From Amycolatopsis dendrobii (GTDB lineage Bacteria; Actinomycetota; Actinomycetes; Mycobacteriales; Pseudonocardiaceae): a stretch of DNA of 64,000 bases. The stretch lies in assembly GCF_014145675.1 (NCBI RefSeq), contig NZ_JACGZW010000003.1, positions 558,001 through 622,000 on the forward strand, in the 5' to 3' direction. Position 1 is the first letter of the stretch, and the number at the start of each line of letters is the position of its first letter. A model generated the notes under the pieces. That model was not told where the DNA came from. It worked only from the letters and a program-made list of their open reading frames with translations, and ran no database searches. The position numbers and the translations under genes are program-made. This document shows, one piece after another, positions 1 through 7,114 of the stretch.

Positions 1-63
1 CTCACGGACCTCTGCGGAAGCTGCTTCCGGCGGGCGGAGCGGCGGCCGCGGAAACTGTGTTCC

Positions 64-77
64 GGGGCGGCCGCCCC
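64..77. repeat. GC-rich 14-bp palindrome downstream of the first gene
   Basis: GGGGCGGCCGCCCC is a perfect palindrome lying 39 bp beyond the stop of the small minus-strand gene at 116-322. A second hairpin (CGGAAG-ctg-CTTCCG) sits at about 15-30. Either could take part in transcription termination, but there is no T-tract. I see no gene in bases 1-115. Confidence 0.3.
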
Positions 78-115
78 GCCCGACCCCCTTACCGTCCCCG
101 ACCCGGTCCCTGGGC

Positions 116-322
116 TCATGCGCTATGTCGCGCCCTTGCCTCCGGCACCGTCGCCGTGCGCCTTTCCTGGCGGGGCACCTCGACGTTCGTGATGCGGTGC
201 GCGCGCACCCAGCGGACGACCCGGTTGCCCCGGCTCATGCGCGCGTGGCGGGCGGCGCGGCGCAGTTCGGCCATCCGGTAGTCGACCTCGGCGCGGGTGG
301 CGTCCCAGTTGTAGTCGCTCAT
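116..322 (-). CDS. Small hypothetical protein (68 aa)
   Basis: I do not recognise the family with certainty. The protein starts MSDYNWDATRAEVDYRM and is rich in Arg and Ala, with a basic C-terminal half (HARMSRGNRVVRWVRAHR). It has no signal peptide or membrane segment. The start at 322 was chosen because a GGGGAG ribosome site lies just upstream; a longer in-frame start at 364 lacks one. It is transcribed alone, downstream of a strong terminator-like stem at 422-479 that separates it from the DUF397 gene. The function is unknown. Confidence 0.6.
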   Translation of the reverse strand: MSDYNWDATRAEVDYRMAELRRAARHARMSRGNRVVRWVRAHRITNVEVPRQERRTATVPEARARHSA

Positions 323-421
323 CGTGTTCTCCCCAGCGGGTCCTCGTTCTCTGACGAAGTCCACTTTCGTGCTGAGGGCCCGCCCCGGACATCAGGTGAT
401 CGCCTACACCCGGACGCGAAA

Positions 422-479
422 AGACCCCTTACCCGCGCTCTCGCCTAAGGAAGTCCAGGTCGAGCGGGGTAAGGGGTCT
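422..479 (-). terminator. Long stem-loop terminator after the DUF397 gene
   Basis: The 13-bp arms AGACCCCTTACCC (422-434) and GGGTAAGGGGTCT (467-479) are perfect inverted repeats around a 32-nt interior, which itself contains further pairing (CGCTCG with CGAG-GCG). Read on the minus strand the stem is followed by TCTTTTC. This suits an intrinsic terminator for the XRE-DUF397 operon. A protein-binding dyad is the alternative. Confidence 0.65.
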
Positions 480-507
480 CAGTGCGACGATCAGCCGGGC
501 GAACGGA

Positions 508-702
508 TCAAGCCTGCCCCTGGCCGCGCACCGCGTCCAGGAGCGCCTGCCAGCCCGCGGCGGGCAGGCGGAACGCTCCGCCTTCCGGGTCTTTGGAATC
601 GCGCACCGCGGCGCCGCCTGCGACGAAGGCGACCTCGACGCAGTCGTTGCCGCCGCCGCTGTAGCTGCTCTTGCGCCATTGGGCACCGGAAAGGTCGGCC
701 AT
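508..702 (-). CDS. DUF397 domain protein
   Basis: The 64-aa protein carries the usual DUF397 signature: LSGAQWRKSSYSGGGNDCVEVAF near the N-terminus, then a conserved AVRDSKDPEGGAFRLPAAGWQALLDAVR. DUF397 proteins are actinomycete-specific and usually sit beside an XRE-type regulator with a DUF5753 domain (the WhiJ-like arrangement). That is the case here: its start lies 16 bp beyond the stop of the XRE gene. The start at 702 was taken because GGGGA sits 5 nt upstream; 705 and 714 are possible. It is likely the small partner that modulates the neighbouring regulator, by analogy only. Confidence 0.85.
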   Translation of the reverse strand: MADLSGAQWRKSSYSGGGNDCVEVAFVAGGAAVRDSKDPEGGAFRLPAAGWQALLDAVRGQGQA

Positions 703-718
703 CATGGTCCCCACATCC

Positions 719-1618
719 TCACTGTCTCGGGTCGGTGTTCCTCGGTTCCTGAACCGCGGCGGCCTGTTCGGCGAACCGGCCGGCCGCGTCGGTGATCAGC
801 GCCACCGAATCGTCCGGTTTCAGCGCTGCTGCGCGCAGGTGGTCGAACATCAGCGCGTAGCGCCGGACGTCGTCGGGCTGTTCGAGGTACAGGCCGCTGG
901 AAGTGCTGTCGTCGACGTAGACCACGTCGGGATCGGCCTGCTCGGGGAAGCCCATGATGAGGAACGGTCCCTCCATGCCGGGGTGCGCCCCGGCTCCGAA
1001 CGGCACCACCTGGACGGTCACGTTCGGCTTTTCCGCCATCGCGGTGATCCGGTACAGCTGCTCGGCCATCACCTCGGGGCTGTCGACCACGCGGTGCAGC
1101 ACCGCCTCGTCGATCACCGCCCAGTACTCGACCGGCGGGTCGTCGGTCAGCAGCTGCTGGCGGGCCATCCGCGCGGCGACGCGGCGGCGGGTCTCGGACT
1201 CCTCGGCGTCCGGGCGCAGCGCGCGGATCACCGAGAACGCGTAGCGCTCGGTCTGCAGCAAGCCCGGAACCAGCAGCGCTTGGAACGCGCGCAGCGAGCT
1301 CGCGTCGGCTTCGAGGCCGACGAAGGTGCCGGTGAAGACTTCGTTGTAGGCGTGCCACCAGCCGCGTTTGCGCGCTTCGCGCGCCAGCTGGACGAGCGCC
1401 TCCTGCTCGTCGCCGGTGATGCCGTACAGCGCGAGCATGTCCCTCGCGTCGCGCGGGGTGACGCCGACGTGGCCGGTTTCGATGCGGCTCACTTTGGACG
1501 CCGAGCACTCCAGCTTTTCGCCGACCTCGTCGATGGTGAGATCGGCGGCTTCGCGCAGCCTCCGCAGCTCGCTCGCGAGGCGCCGGCGGCGAACGGTCGG
1601 TCCCTGGCCTCTCGCCAC
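719..1618 (-). CDS. XRE-family regulator with DUF5753 domain
   Basis: This 299-aa cytoplasmic DNA-binding protein has an N-terminal helix-turn-helix (about residues 12-65; LREAADLTIDEVGEKLECSASKVSRIETGHVGVTPRD). The rest is a DUF5753 ligand or partner domain with typical features: LLVPGLLQTERYA, RMARQQLL, NVTVQVVPFGAGAHPGMEGPF and VVYVDDSTSSGLYLE. The GTG at 1618 follows GGAGGTG and is preferred over the longer start at 1651. It forms an operon with the DUF397 gene downstream. Such pairs act in development and antibiotic control in Streptomyces (WhiJ family); the target here is unknown. Confidence 0.88.
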   Translation of the reverse strand: MARGQGPTVRRRRLASELRRLREAADLTIDEVGEKLECSASKVSRIETGHVGVTPRDARDMLALYGITGDEQEALVQLAREARKRGWWHAYNEVFTGTFVGLEADASSLRAFQALLVPGLLQTERYAFSVIRALRPDAEESETRRRVAARMARQQLLTDDPPVEYWAVIDEAVLHRVVDSPEVMAEQLYRITAMAEKPNVTVQVVPFGAGAHPGMEGPFLIMGFPEQADPDVVYVDDSTSSGLYLEQPDDVRRYALMFDHLRAAALKPDDSVALITDAAGRFAEQAAAVQEPRNTDPRQ

Positions 1619-2058
1619 GGCAGCACCTCCGGTCCGTATTGTTGCCCGCACTGCATATCTAACCAGGTGATCGACTTGTCAGTGGAGTAATAACACCGGC
1701 GAATTCCCACTGTCGCGGCGGGAGCCCGCCGTCACCGGTTCCGACCTGGTTCCGACCTGCATTGTGCAGAGTGCGCTTGTACTCTGGCATCCTGCGGGCC
1801 GCGACGCGAATCCAGCCGCGCCGACGGCCCTGAGCAGCGTAGACGAAGACCGTCCTCGGCTATTCGCGGACACCGGCCGAATGCGGGACGACCACGGTGT
1901 CCGGGGCCGCCCCCCGACCGGTCCCGGGCACCTTCCTTTGCTTCGCGGTATTACTCAGACGAGTATTCCCGCGCAATTTCGCCACGAGAGTGTGACGGTT
2001 TCCGGCGATTTCCTCTGCAGACAGCCACTCTGAGTGGTCATCAGCGGGCCGGTGGTCC
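1619..2058. other. Gene-free stretch before the XRE gene
   Basis: No convincing ORF was found on either strand. The part nearest 1618 should hold the XRE promoter: minus-strand CTGACA is followed by TAGATA about 15 nt later (plus-strand coordinates near 1650-1680). The region contains a tandem GGTTCCGACCT repeat (about 1737-1758), the dyad at 1767-1786, and GAGTAATA in opposite orientations near 1685 and 1948. Confidence 0.5.
1767..1786. promoter_or_regulatory. Candidate operator dyad upstream of the XRE-DUF5753 gene
   Basis: CAGAGT-N8-ACTCTG is a perfect 6-bp dyad that extends to 7 of 8 matching positions. It lies about 150 bp upstream of the XRE start in otherwise empty DNA. XRE regulators often bind such dyads near their own promoters. 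The assignment is by position and symmetry only. Confidence 0.35.
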
Positions 2059-2961
2059 TTATCGGACCCGCAGCAGTCCTTCTTGGACCACGGTGGCGAC
2101 ATGCAGGCCGTCGCGGGTGAAGAACCGTCCGGTGGCCAGCCCGCGGGCACCCGAGGCGCTCGGCGAGGTGCTGTCGTAGAGGAACCATTCGTCGGCCCGG
2201 AACGGACGGTGGAACCAGAGCGCGTGGTCGAGGCTCGCGCCGAGCACCTTGTCGACGTCCCAGTACACGCCGTGCCGCGCGAGCACCGAGTCGAGCAGCG
2301 TCATGTCCGAGGCGTAGGTGAGCACGCAGACGTGCAGCAGCTGGTTGTCCGCCAGGGTGCCGTCGGCCCGCATCCAGACGCGGTGGTGCGTCGGGCGTTC
2401 GCCGGTGGTGCGGGTGACCCACGGCGGCTCGCCGACGTAGCGGATGTCGATCGGCCGCGGGATCTCGCTGAAGCGCAGGCCGTAGCCCGCGGTCAGCTCG
2501 GGGAAGGTCGGCAGCGACTCGGGATCGGGCACGTCGGCCGGCATCGTCTCGGCGTGGTCGATGCCCGGCTCGTCCTTCTGGAACGACGCGGACAGCGAGA
2601 AAATCGCCTTGCCGTGCTGGACGGCGACGACGCGCCGGGTGGTGAACGAGCGGCCGTCGCGGATGCGGTCCACTTCGTACACGATCGGGACGCTCGGGTC
2701 GCCGCCGCGGATGAAGTAGGCGTGCAGCGAATGGACCCGCCGCTCCTCCGGAACGGTCCGGCCCGCCGCGACGAGCGCCTGCCCGGCGACCTGCCCGCCG
2801 AACACCCGCACCGACGAGTGTGCGGGCGAAACGCCGCGATAGATGTTCTCTTCGATCTTCTCCAGGTCGAGCAGCGCGACGAGCTTGTCCAGCACGGGCT
2901 GCCCGCCGCCACCGGGGCTCGTGTCGAGTTCGGTGGCGGCTTCCCTGGCCATCTCAGTCAT
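2059..2961 (-). CDS. tesB: Acyl-CoA thioesterase II
   Basis: Hydrolyses acyl-CoA to free fatty acid and CoA in the cytoplasm. The 300-aa double hot-dog protein is the normal TesB length. The N-terminal hot-dog contains VFGGQVAGQALVAAGRTV and HSLHAYFIRGG. The C-terminal one contains LTYASDMTLLDS, LDHALWFHRPFRADEWFLYD and VVQEGLLR, which hold the Asp/Thr/Gln positions used by TesB enzymes. It lies 36 bp downstream of pyk on the same strand, so the two are probably cotranscribed. The pykA-tesB1 pairing also occurs in Mycobacterium tuberculosis. Confidence 0.93.
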   Translation of the reverse strand: MTEMAREAATELDTSPGGGGQPVLDKLVALLDLEKIEENIYRGVSPAHSSVRVFGGQVAGQALVAAGRTVPEERRVHSLHAYFIRGGDPSVPIVYEVDRIRDGRSFTTRRVVAVQHGKAIFSLSASFQKDEPGIDHAETMPADVPDPESLPTFPELTAGYGLRFSEIPRPIDIRYVGEPPWVTRTTGERPTHHRVWMRADGTLADNQLLHVCVLTYASDMTLLDSVLARHGVYWDVDKVLGASLDHALWFHRPFRADEWFLYDSTSPSASGARGLATGRFFTRDGLHVATVVQEGLLRVR

Positions 2962-2997
2962 GCCGGAACACTATGCGGGAAGGTTCCGGCGTGTCCC

Positions 2998-4422
2998 TTA
3001 TGCGTGGTCGTCTTCACCGAGCCGGTGGACGTGGATCAGGTTGGTCGACCCGACGGTCCCGGGCGGGGAGCCCGCGACGATCACCACGAGGTCGCCGCGC
3101 TGGTACTTGCCCATTTCGAGCATCGCGTGGTCGACCTGCTGGATCATCTGGTCGGTGGAGTCCACGCGCGGCACGATCTGCGTCGTGGTGCCCCAGGTCA
3201 GCGCCAGCTGGCTGCGGACGCTCTGCTCCGGCGTGAACGCCATCAGCGGCAGCCGCGTGTGCAGCCTCGCGAGGCGGCGCACGGTGTCTCCGGACTGGGT
3301 GAACGCGACCAGCGCCTTGGCGTTGAGCCGCTCGCCGATGTCGCGGGCGGCGTAGGAGATCACGCCCCGCTTGGTGCGCGGCACGTGCGACAGCGGCGGC
3401 ACGACCGGCGAATCCGTCTCGACGGCCTCGACGATCCGGCCCATGGTCTGGACCGTCTCGATCGGGTACCGGCCGACGCTCGTCTCGCCGGACAGCATCA
3501 CCGCGTCCGCGCCGTCGAGGACCGCGTTCGCGACGTCGGACGCCTCGGCGCGGGTCGGGCGGGAGTTGCTGATCATCGACTCCAGCATCTGCGTGGCGAC
3601 GATGACCGGCTTCGCGTTCTCGCGGCAGATCTGGATGGCGCGCTTCTGCACCAGCGGGACCTGCTCGAGCGGCAGTTCGACGCCCAGGTCGCCGCGGGCG
3701 ACCATCACCGCGTCGAAGGCCAGCACGATGGCCTCGAGGTTGTAGACCGCCTCGGGCTTCTCGATCTTCGCGACGACCGGCAGCCGGCCCTTGCCGACGC
3801 GGTCCATCACCTGGTGCACGAGGTCGATGTCGGCGGGCGAGCGCACGAAGGACAGCGCGATGAAGTCGACGCCCAGCTGCAGCGCGAACTCCAGGTCCTC
3901 GATGTCCTTGTCGGACAGCGCGGGCACCGAGACGTCCATCCCGGGCAGCGACACGCCCTTGTTGTTGCTGACCGGGCCGCCCTCGGTCACCTCGCACACG
4001 ACGTCGGGGCCCTCGACGTCCTTGACCACCAGGCCGACCTTGCCGTCGTCGACCAGCAGCCGGTCGCCCGGCTTGGCGTCCTTGGCGAGTCCCTTGTAGG
4101 TGGTCGAGACCCGGTCGTGGGTGCCCGCGACGTCCTCGACGGTGATCCGGACGACGTCGCCGGTGTGCCATTCCGCCGATCCGCTGGCGAACGTGCCCAG
4201 CCGGATCTTCGGTCCTTGCAGGTCGGCGAGAATCCCCACCGCCCGGCCACTTTCGGCGGCCGCGGACCGGACCAGGTCGTAGACCTGCTTGTGGTCGCTG
4301 TGGCTGCCGTGGCTGAAGTTCATCCTCGCGACGTCCATCCCGGCGTCGACGAGTGCCCGCATCTTCTCCGGGGTGGAGGTCGCGGGACCCAATGTACAAA
4401 CGATCTTCGCGCGTCGGCTCAC
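2998..4422 (-). CDS. pyk: Pyruvate kinase
   Basis: Catalyses phosphoenolpyruvate plus ADP to pyruvate plus ATP, the last step of glycolysis. The 474-aa length is normal. Visible motifs are RRAKIVCTLGPAT and ARMNFSHGSHSDH at the N-terminus, VVAKIEKPEAVYNL with the catalytic Lys, VMVARGDLGVELPLEQVPLVQK, and MLESMISNSRPTRAEASDVANAVLDGADAVMLSGETSVGRYP. The C-terminal allosteric domain follows from about residue 350. tesB lies downstream. A second glycolytic gene, pfkA, is about 11 kb away. Confidence 0.96.
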   Translation of the reverse strand: MSRRAKIVCTLGPATSTPEKMRALVDAGMDVARMNFSHGSHSDHKQVYDLVRSAAAESGRAVGILADLQGPKIRLGTFASGSAEWHTGDVVRITVEDVAGTHDRVSTTYKGLAKDAKPGDRLLVDDGKVGLVVKDVEGPDVVCEVTEGGPVSNNKGVSLPGMDVSVPALSDKDIEDLEFALQLGVDFIALSFVRSPADIDLVHQVMDRVGKGRLPVVAKIEKPEAVYNLEAIVLAFDAVMVARGDLGVELPLEQVPLVQKRAIQICRENAKPVIVATQMLESMISNSRPTRAEASDVANAVLDGADAVMLSGETSVGRYPIETVQTMGRIVEAVETDSPVVPPLSHVPRTKRGVISYAARDIGERLNAKALVAFTQSGDTVRRLARLHTRLPLMAFTPEQSVRSQLALTWGTTTQIVPRVDSTDQMIQQVDHAMLEMGKYQRGDLVVIVAGSPPGTVGSTNLIHVHRLGEDDHA

Positions 4423-4579
4423 GTCCGGAGAGCCTAGTCGCTCGGGCCGCTCGCGTCTGTACCGATCCCGAAACTCCGGCCGGAGAACGCGGGAAGGATT
4501 CAGTTCCAGGCCCCGCCGAGCGCCGCGCGGCGCCGTCGCACGCGGGCACCCGGAATCACCCGGACGGGGGAGGTCGGGT

Positions 4580-5254
4580 TCAGCGCCGCGGTTTCTCGCT
4601 CGGACCCACGTGGTCGCGGGCCCATTCGTTGAATTTCCGCAGCTGGCGCCACGATTTCCGCACCCGGTCCAGCGCCTCGCGCTCGTGCAGGAAGTCGTCC
4701 GGCTCCCAGGCGCGGACGGCGTACACCGAGCGGTGCCGCAGCAGGTCGAGGCGCGGATGGTCCTCGTCGAACCCGCGTGGTTTGGACTTCAGCCGGTCAC
4801 CGAGAATTTCCCAGCCCGCCTTGCGCAGGCTCGCCAGGATCTTCTCCAGCGCGGGCCCGTGCAGTTCGGTGTCGACCGCCGTGCGGTACCGGGCCAGCTG
4901 GTCCGAGGCGAGGTGGAAGCAGCCGCCGCCGACGCGCAGCCCGGCCGGCCCGACCTCGACGTAATACGCTCCTCCGCCGCGGCCGGACTCGATCACGCCG
5001 CCGCAGTGCGTCTTGTACGGCGCCTTGTCCTTGGCGAACCGGACGTCGCGATAGGGCCGGAACACCTTCGCCTCGCCGAAGCCCGCGCCGAACTCCGGCT
5101 CCAGTTCGGCCAGCAGCGCCTCCATCGGAGCCCGGACGTGCTCCTTGTAGATCGCCACGTGGTCGTCCCAGTAGGCCTTGGTGTTGTCCGCGAGCAGCCC
5201 GTCGTAGAACTCGACGGCGTGCTCCCCGAATCCGCTGAACTTCACCCGCAGCAC
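4580..5254 (-). CDS. DUF2461 family protein
   Basis: A 224-aa soluble protein of the DUF2461 (TIGR02453) family, whose biochemical role is not established. Typical parts are the N-terminal FYDGLLADNTKAYWDDHVAIYKEHV, then FGEAKVFRPYRDVRFAKDKAPYKTHCGGVI and AYYVEVGPAGLRVGGGCFHLASDQLARYR, all conserved in the family. It is monocistronic. Its upstream region holds the 15-bp inverted repeat at 5270-5362, which could be part of its control region. Confidence 0.88.
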   Translation of the reverse strand: MLRVKFSGFGEHAVEFYDGLLADNTKAYWDDHVAIYKEHVRAPMEALLAELEPEFGAGFGEAKVFRPYRDVRFAKDKAPYKTHCGGVIESGRGGGAYYVEVGPAGLRVGGGCFHLASDQLARYRTAVDTELHGPALEKILASLRKAGWEILGDRLKSKPRGFDEDHPRLDLLRHRSVYAVRAWEPDDFLHEREALDRVRKSWRQLRKFNEWARDHVGPSEKPRR

Positions 5255-5269
5255 GATACTGTGCCGATC

Positions 5270-5362
5270 GTTGCTAATCCGACCACAGTCACGGCCTAAT
5301 GGCTTCGCAGCAACAGTTACGTGCCGAGCGGGGGTCGGCCTACTTTAGGTCGGATTAGCAAC
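5270..5362. repeat. 93-bp element bounded by 15-bp perfect inverted repeats
   Basis: GTTGCTAATCCGACC (5270-5284) and GGTCGGATTAGCAAC (5348-5362) are exact inverse copies 63 nt apart, between the DUF2461 start and the chitinase terminator. The interior has no ORF. It could be a small MITE-like remnant or a pair of operator arms for the DUF2461 promoter. Confidence 0.6.
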
Positions 5363-5391
5363 CGGGGCACCGACAGAATCGGCGCCCCGGC
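5362..5391 (-). terminator. Terminator of the chitinase gene
   Basis: On the minus strand a 12-bp stem (CCGGGGCGCCGA with TCGGTGCCCCGG, one G-T wobble) encloses a 5-nt loop and follows the chitinase stop codon by about 15 nt. The following TTGCT is only weakly T-rich. It abuts the right arm of the 15-bp inverted repeat. Confidence 0.65.
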
Positions 5392-5405
5392 CGCATCGAG
5401 CGGGG

Positions 5406-6632
5406 TTACTTGGCGAGTGCCGTGATCAGCTCGCCGTTCGAGGTGTCGCCGGACAGCTCCCAGAAGAAGGCGCCGCCGAGGCCCTGCGACCTCGCGTAGG
5501 AGGTCTTGCCCGCGATGGTCGACGGGGTGTCGTAGCTCCACCAGTTCGAACCGCACTTGGCGTACGCGGTGCCCGCGACGGTGCCGGTCGCCGGGCACTT
5601 GGTCTTGAGGATCTTGTAGTCCTCGATGCCCTGCTCGTACTTGCCGGGAGCCGGTCCGGTCGCGGTGCCGCCCGGCGCGCTCTGCGTGACGCCGGTCCAG
5701 CCTCGGCCGTAGAAACCGATGCCCAGCAACAGCTTCGAGGCCGGGACGCCCTTGCTCTTGAGCTTCTGGATGGCCGCGTCCGAGTAGAAGCCCTGCGTCG
5801 GCAGGCCGTTGTACGACGTCAGCGGCGAGTGCGGCGCGGTCGGGCCTTGCGCGGCCCAGGCGCCGAAGAAGTCGTACGTCATCACGTTGTACCAGTCGAC
5901 GTATTGCGCGGCGCCCGCGTAATCGGTGACGTCGAGCTTGCCGCCGTTGCTGCCGTCCGCGGTGATCGCGGCAGTGACGAGCTTCGACGAGCCGAACTTC
6001 GCCCGTACGGCCGCGAGCAGCTTCTTCAACGCGTCGGGTCCGCTCGTGTCACAGGTGAGACCGCACGCGTTCGGGTACTCCCAGTCGAGGTCGATGCCGT
6101 CGAAGAGCCCGGCCCAGCGCTTGTCGTTGACGAGGTTGTAGCAGGAATTCGCGAAGGCTTCCGGGTTCTTCGCGGCCTGGCCGAAGCCGCCGGACCAGGT
6201 CCAGCCGCCGAACGACCAGATGATCTTCAGCCCGGGATGCTTGGCCTTCAGCTTCTTGAGCTGGTTGAAACTGCCCGCGAGCGGCTGGTCCCAGGTGTCG
6301 GCGACGCCGTCGACGCTGCCCGCCGCGTCGTAGGTCTTCTGGTAGTCGGCCCACGCGTCGCCGATCGCGCAGCCGCCGCCGGTGACGTTGCCGAAGGCGA
6401 AGTTGATGTGCGTGAGCTTGTTCGCCGACCCGGACGTCTCGATGTTCTTCACGTGGTAGTTGCGGTCGTAGATGCCCCAGTCGGTGAAGTAGCCGACCAC
6501 CTTGCCGGACGCGGCCTCGGTTCTGGCGGGCGCGGCCGTCGAAGCGGCGGGGACGAGCGCGGCCGCGGCGGCGAACGCCGCGGTCGCCAGGCCGGCCAGT
6601 GCCAGCAGGCGTTTTCTGCGCAAGCGAAGCAT
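5406..6632 (-). CDS. Secreted GH18 chitinase
   Basis: Cleaves chitin outside the cell. The 408-aa protein has a signal peptide (basic MLRLRRKRLL, a hydrophobic Ala/Leu run, cleavage probably after about residue 33). A single GH18 barrel follows, from KVVGYFTDWGIYDRNYHVKN to the C-terminus. The catalytic signature FDGIDLDWEYP, with its Glu as proton donor, and SFGGWTWSGGF are intact. There is no separate chitin-binding domain. The ribosome site GAAGGGAG precedes the ATG at 6632. The promoter carries paired DasR-like sites, so induction by chitin or N-acetylglucosamine is expected. It is divergent from the ArsR gene. Confidence 0.95.
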   Translation of the reverse strand: MLRLRRKRLLALAGLATAAFAAAAALVPAASTAAPARTEAASGKVVGYFTDWGIYDRNYHVKNIETSGSANKLTHINFAFGNVTGGGCAIGDAWADYQKTYDAAGSVDGVADTWDQPLAGSFNQLKKLKAKHPGLKIIWSFGGWTWSGGFGQAAKNPEAFANSCYNLVNDKRWAGLFDGIDLDWEYPNACGLTCDTSGPDALKKLLAAVRAKFGSSKLVTAAITADGSNGGKLDVTDYAGAAQYVDWYNVMTYDFFGAWAAQGPTAPHSPLTSYNGLPTQGFYSDAAIQKLKSKGVPASKLLLGIGFYGRGWTGVTQSAPGGTATGPAPGKYEQGIEDYKILKTKCPATGTVAGTAYAKCGSNWWSYDTPSTIAGKTSYARSQGLGGAFFWELSGDTSNGELITALAK

Positions 6633-6690
6633 CGTTGCTCCCTTCAGGAGTCACCGTCGGTGACGAAGCGGTAACGGTGGGGACGAATGC

Positions 6691-6719
6691 ACCGTAAGTG
6701 GACTAGACCACCAGGTCAA
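6691..6719 (-). promoter_or_regulatory. Chitinase promoter (-35/-10)
   Basis: Read on the minus strand, TTGACC (6714-6719) and TACGGT (6691-6696) are separated by exactly 17 nt, giving a housekeeping-type promoter about 60 bp upstream of the chitinase start. Both DasR-like repeats flank or overlap the -35 element, as described for Streptomyces chitinase promoters. Confidence 0.65.
6697..6712. promoter_or_regulatory. DasR-like operator 1
   Basis: AGTGGACTAGACCACC matches the DasR-responsive element of Streptomyces (core TGGTCTAGACCA) at 11 of 12 core positions. It fills the spacer between -35 and -10 of the chitinase promoter, where binding would block RNA polymerase. Confidence 0.65.
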
Positions 6720-6733
6720 TGGTTTAGACCATA
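6718..6733. promoter_or_regulatory. DasR-like operator 2
   Basis: AATGGTTTAGACCATA contains TGGTTTAGACCA, again 11 of 12 core positions. It lies immediately upstream of the -35 box. With operator 1 it forms the 12-bp direct repeat (TGGTCTAxxCCA twice on the minus strand) typical of actinomycete chitinase genes. Confidence 0.65.
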
Positions 6734-6762
6734 AAACGGACATTCGGCGGTACGCGCATTCC

Positions 6763-6791
6763 TTGACAGGCATATGCGCCGCGAGGCAGAT
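6763..6791 (+). promoter_or_regulatory. Possible promoter of the arsR-lyase operon
   Basis: TTGACA (6763-6768) is followed after 17 nt by GCAGAT (6786-6791), with the ArsR start codon at 6802. The -35 is perfect but the -10 is weak, and the transcript would have almost no leader. Confidence 0.35.
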
Positions 6792-6801
6792 TTCCGGGGT
6801 G

Positions 6802-7104
6802 ATGCAGACCTTCGACGTGCTGGCCGAACCCCGCCGCCGCGCACTGCTCGACCTGCTGCTCGAGGGCGAGCGGTCGGTCGGCGAACTGGTGGCCGAACTG
6901 CGGCTCAGCCAGCCCGCCGTGTCCAAGCACCTGCGCGTCCTGCGCGAGGCCGGGCTGGTGACCGTGCGGGTGTCCGCGCAGCGCCGCTGCTACCGGCTGC
7001 GCGCCGAGCCGCTGGCCGAAGTGGACGCGTGGCTCGCGCCCTACCGGCAGTTCTGGGCGGACCGGCTCGACGCGCTCGAACAGCGGCTGGACGAAACCGA
7101 ATGA
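6802..7104 (+). CDS. ArsR-family winged-helix repressor
   Basis: A 100-aa regulator starting MQTFDVLAEPRRRALLDLLLEGERSVGELVAELRLSQPAVSKHLRVLREAGLVTVR, a typical ArsR/SmtB-like winged helix covering residues 1-75. The C-terminal helix (WLAPYRQFWADRLDALEQRLDE) resembles ArsR members that pair with SRPBCC or metabolic genes. No clustered metal-binding Cys are visible. An upstream TTG at 6763 would add 13 residues but coincides with a likely -35 box, so the ATG at 6802 is preferred. Its stop is 10 bp before the ammonia-lyase homologue, so it probably controls that gene. Confidence 0.85.
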   Translation: MQTFDVLAEPRRRALLDLLLEGERSVGELVAELRLSQPAVSKHLRVLREAGLVTVRVSAQRRCYRLRAEPLAEVDAWLAPYRQFWADRLDALEQRLDETE

Positions 7105-7114
7105 GGAGCACGCC

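Noticed and set aside
2083..4437. 784-codon plus-strand frame opposite tesB and pyk
   Set aside because: An antisense shadow. The minus-strand frames encode complete, recognisable enzymes.
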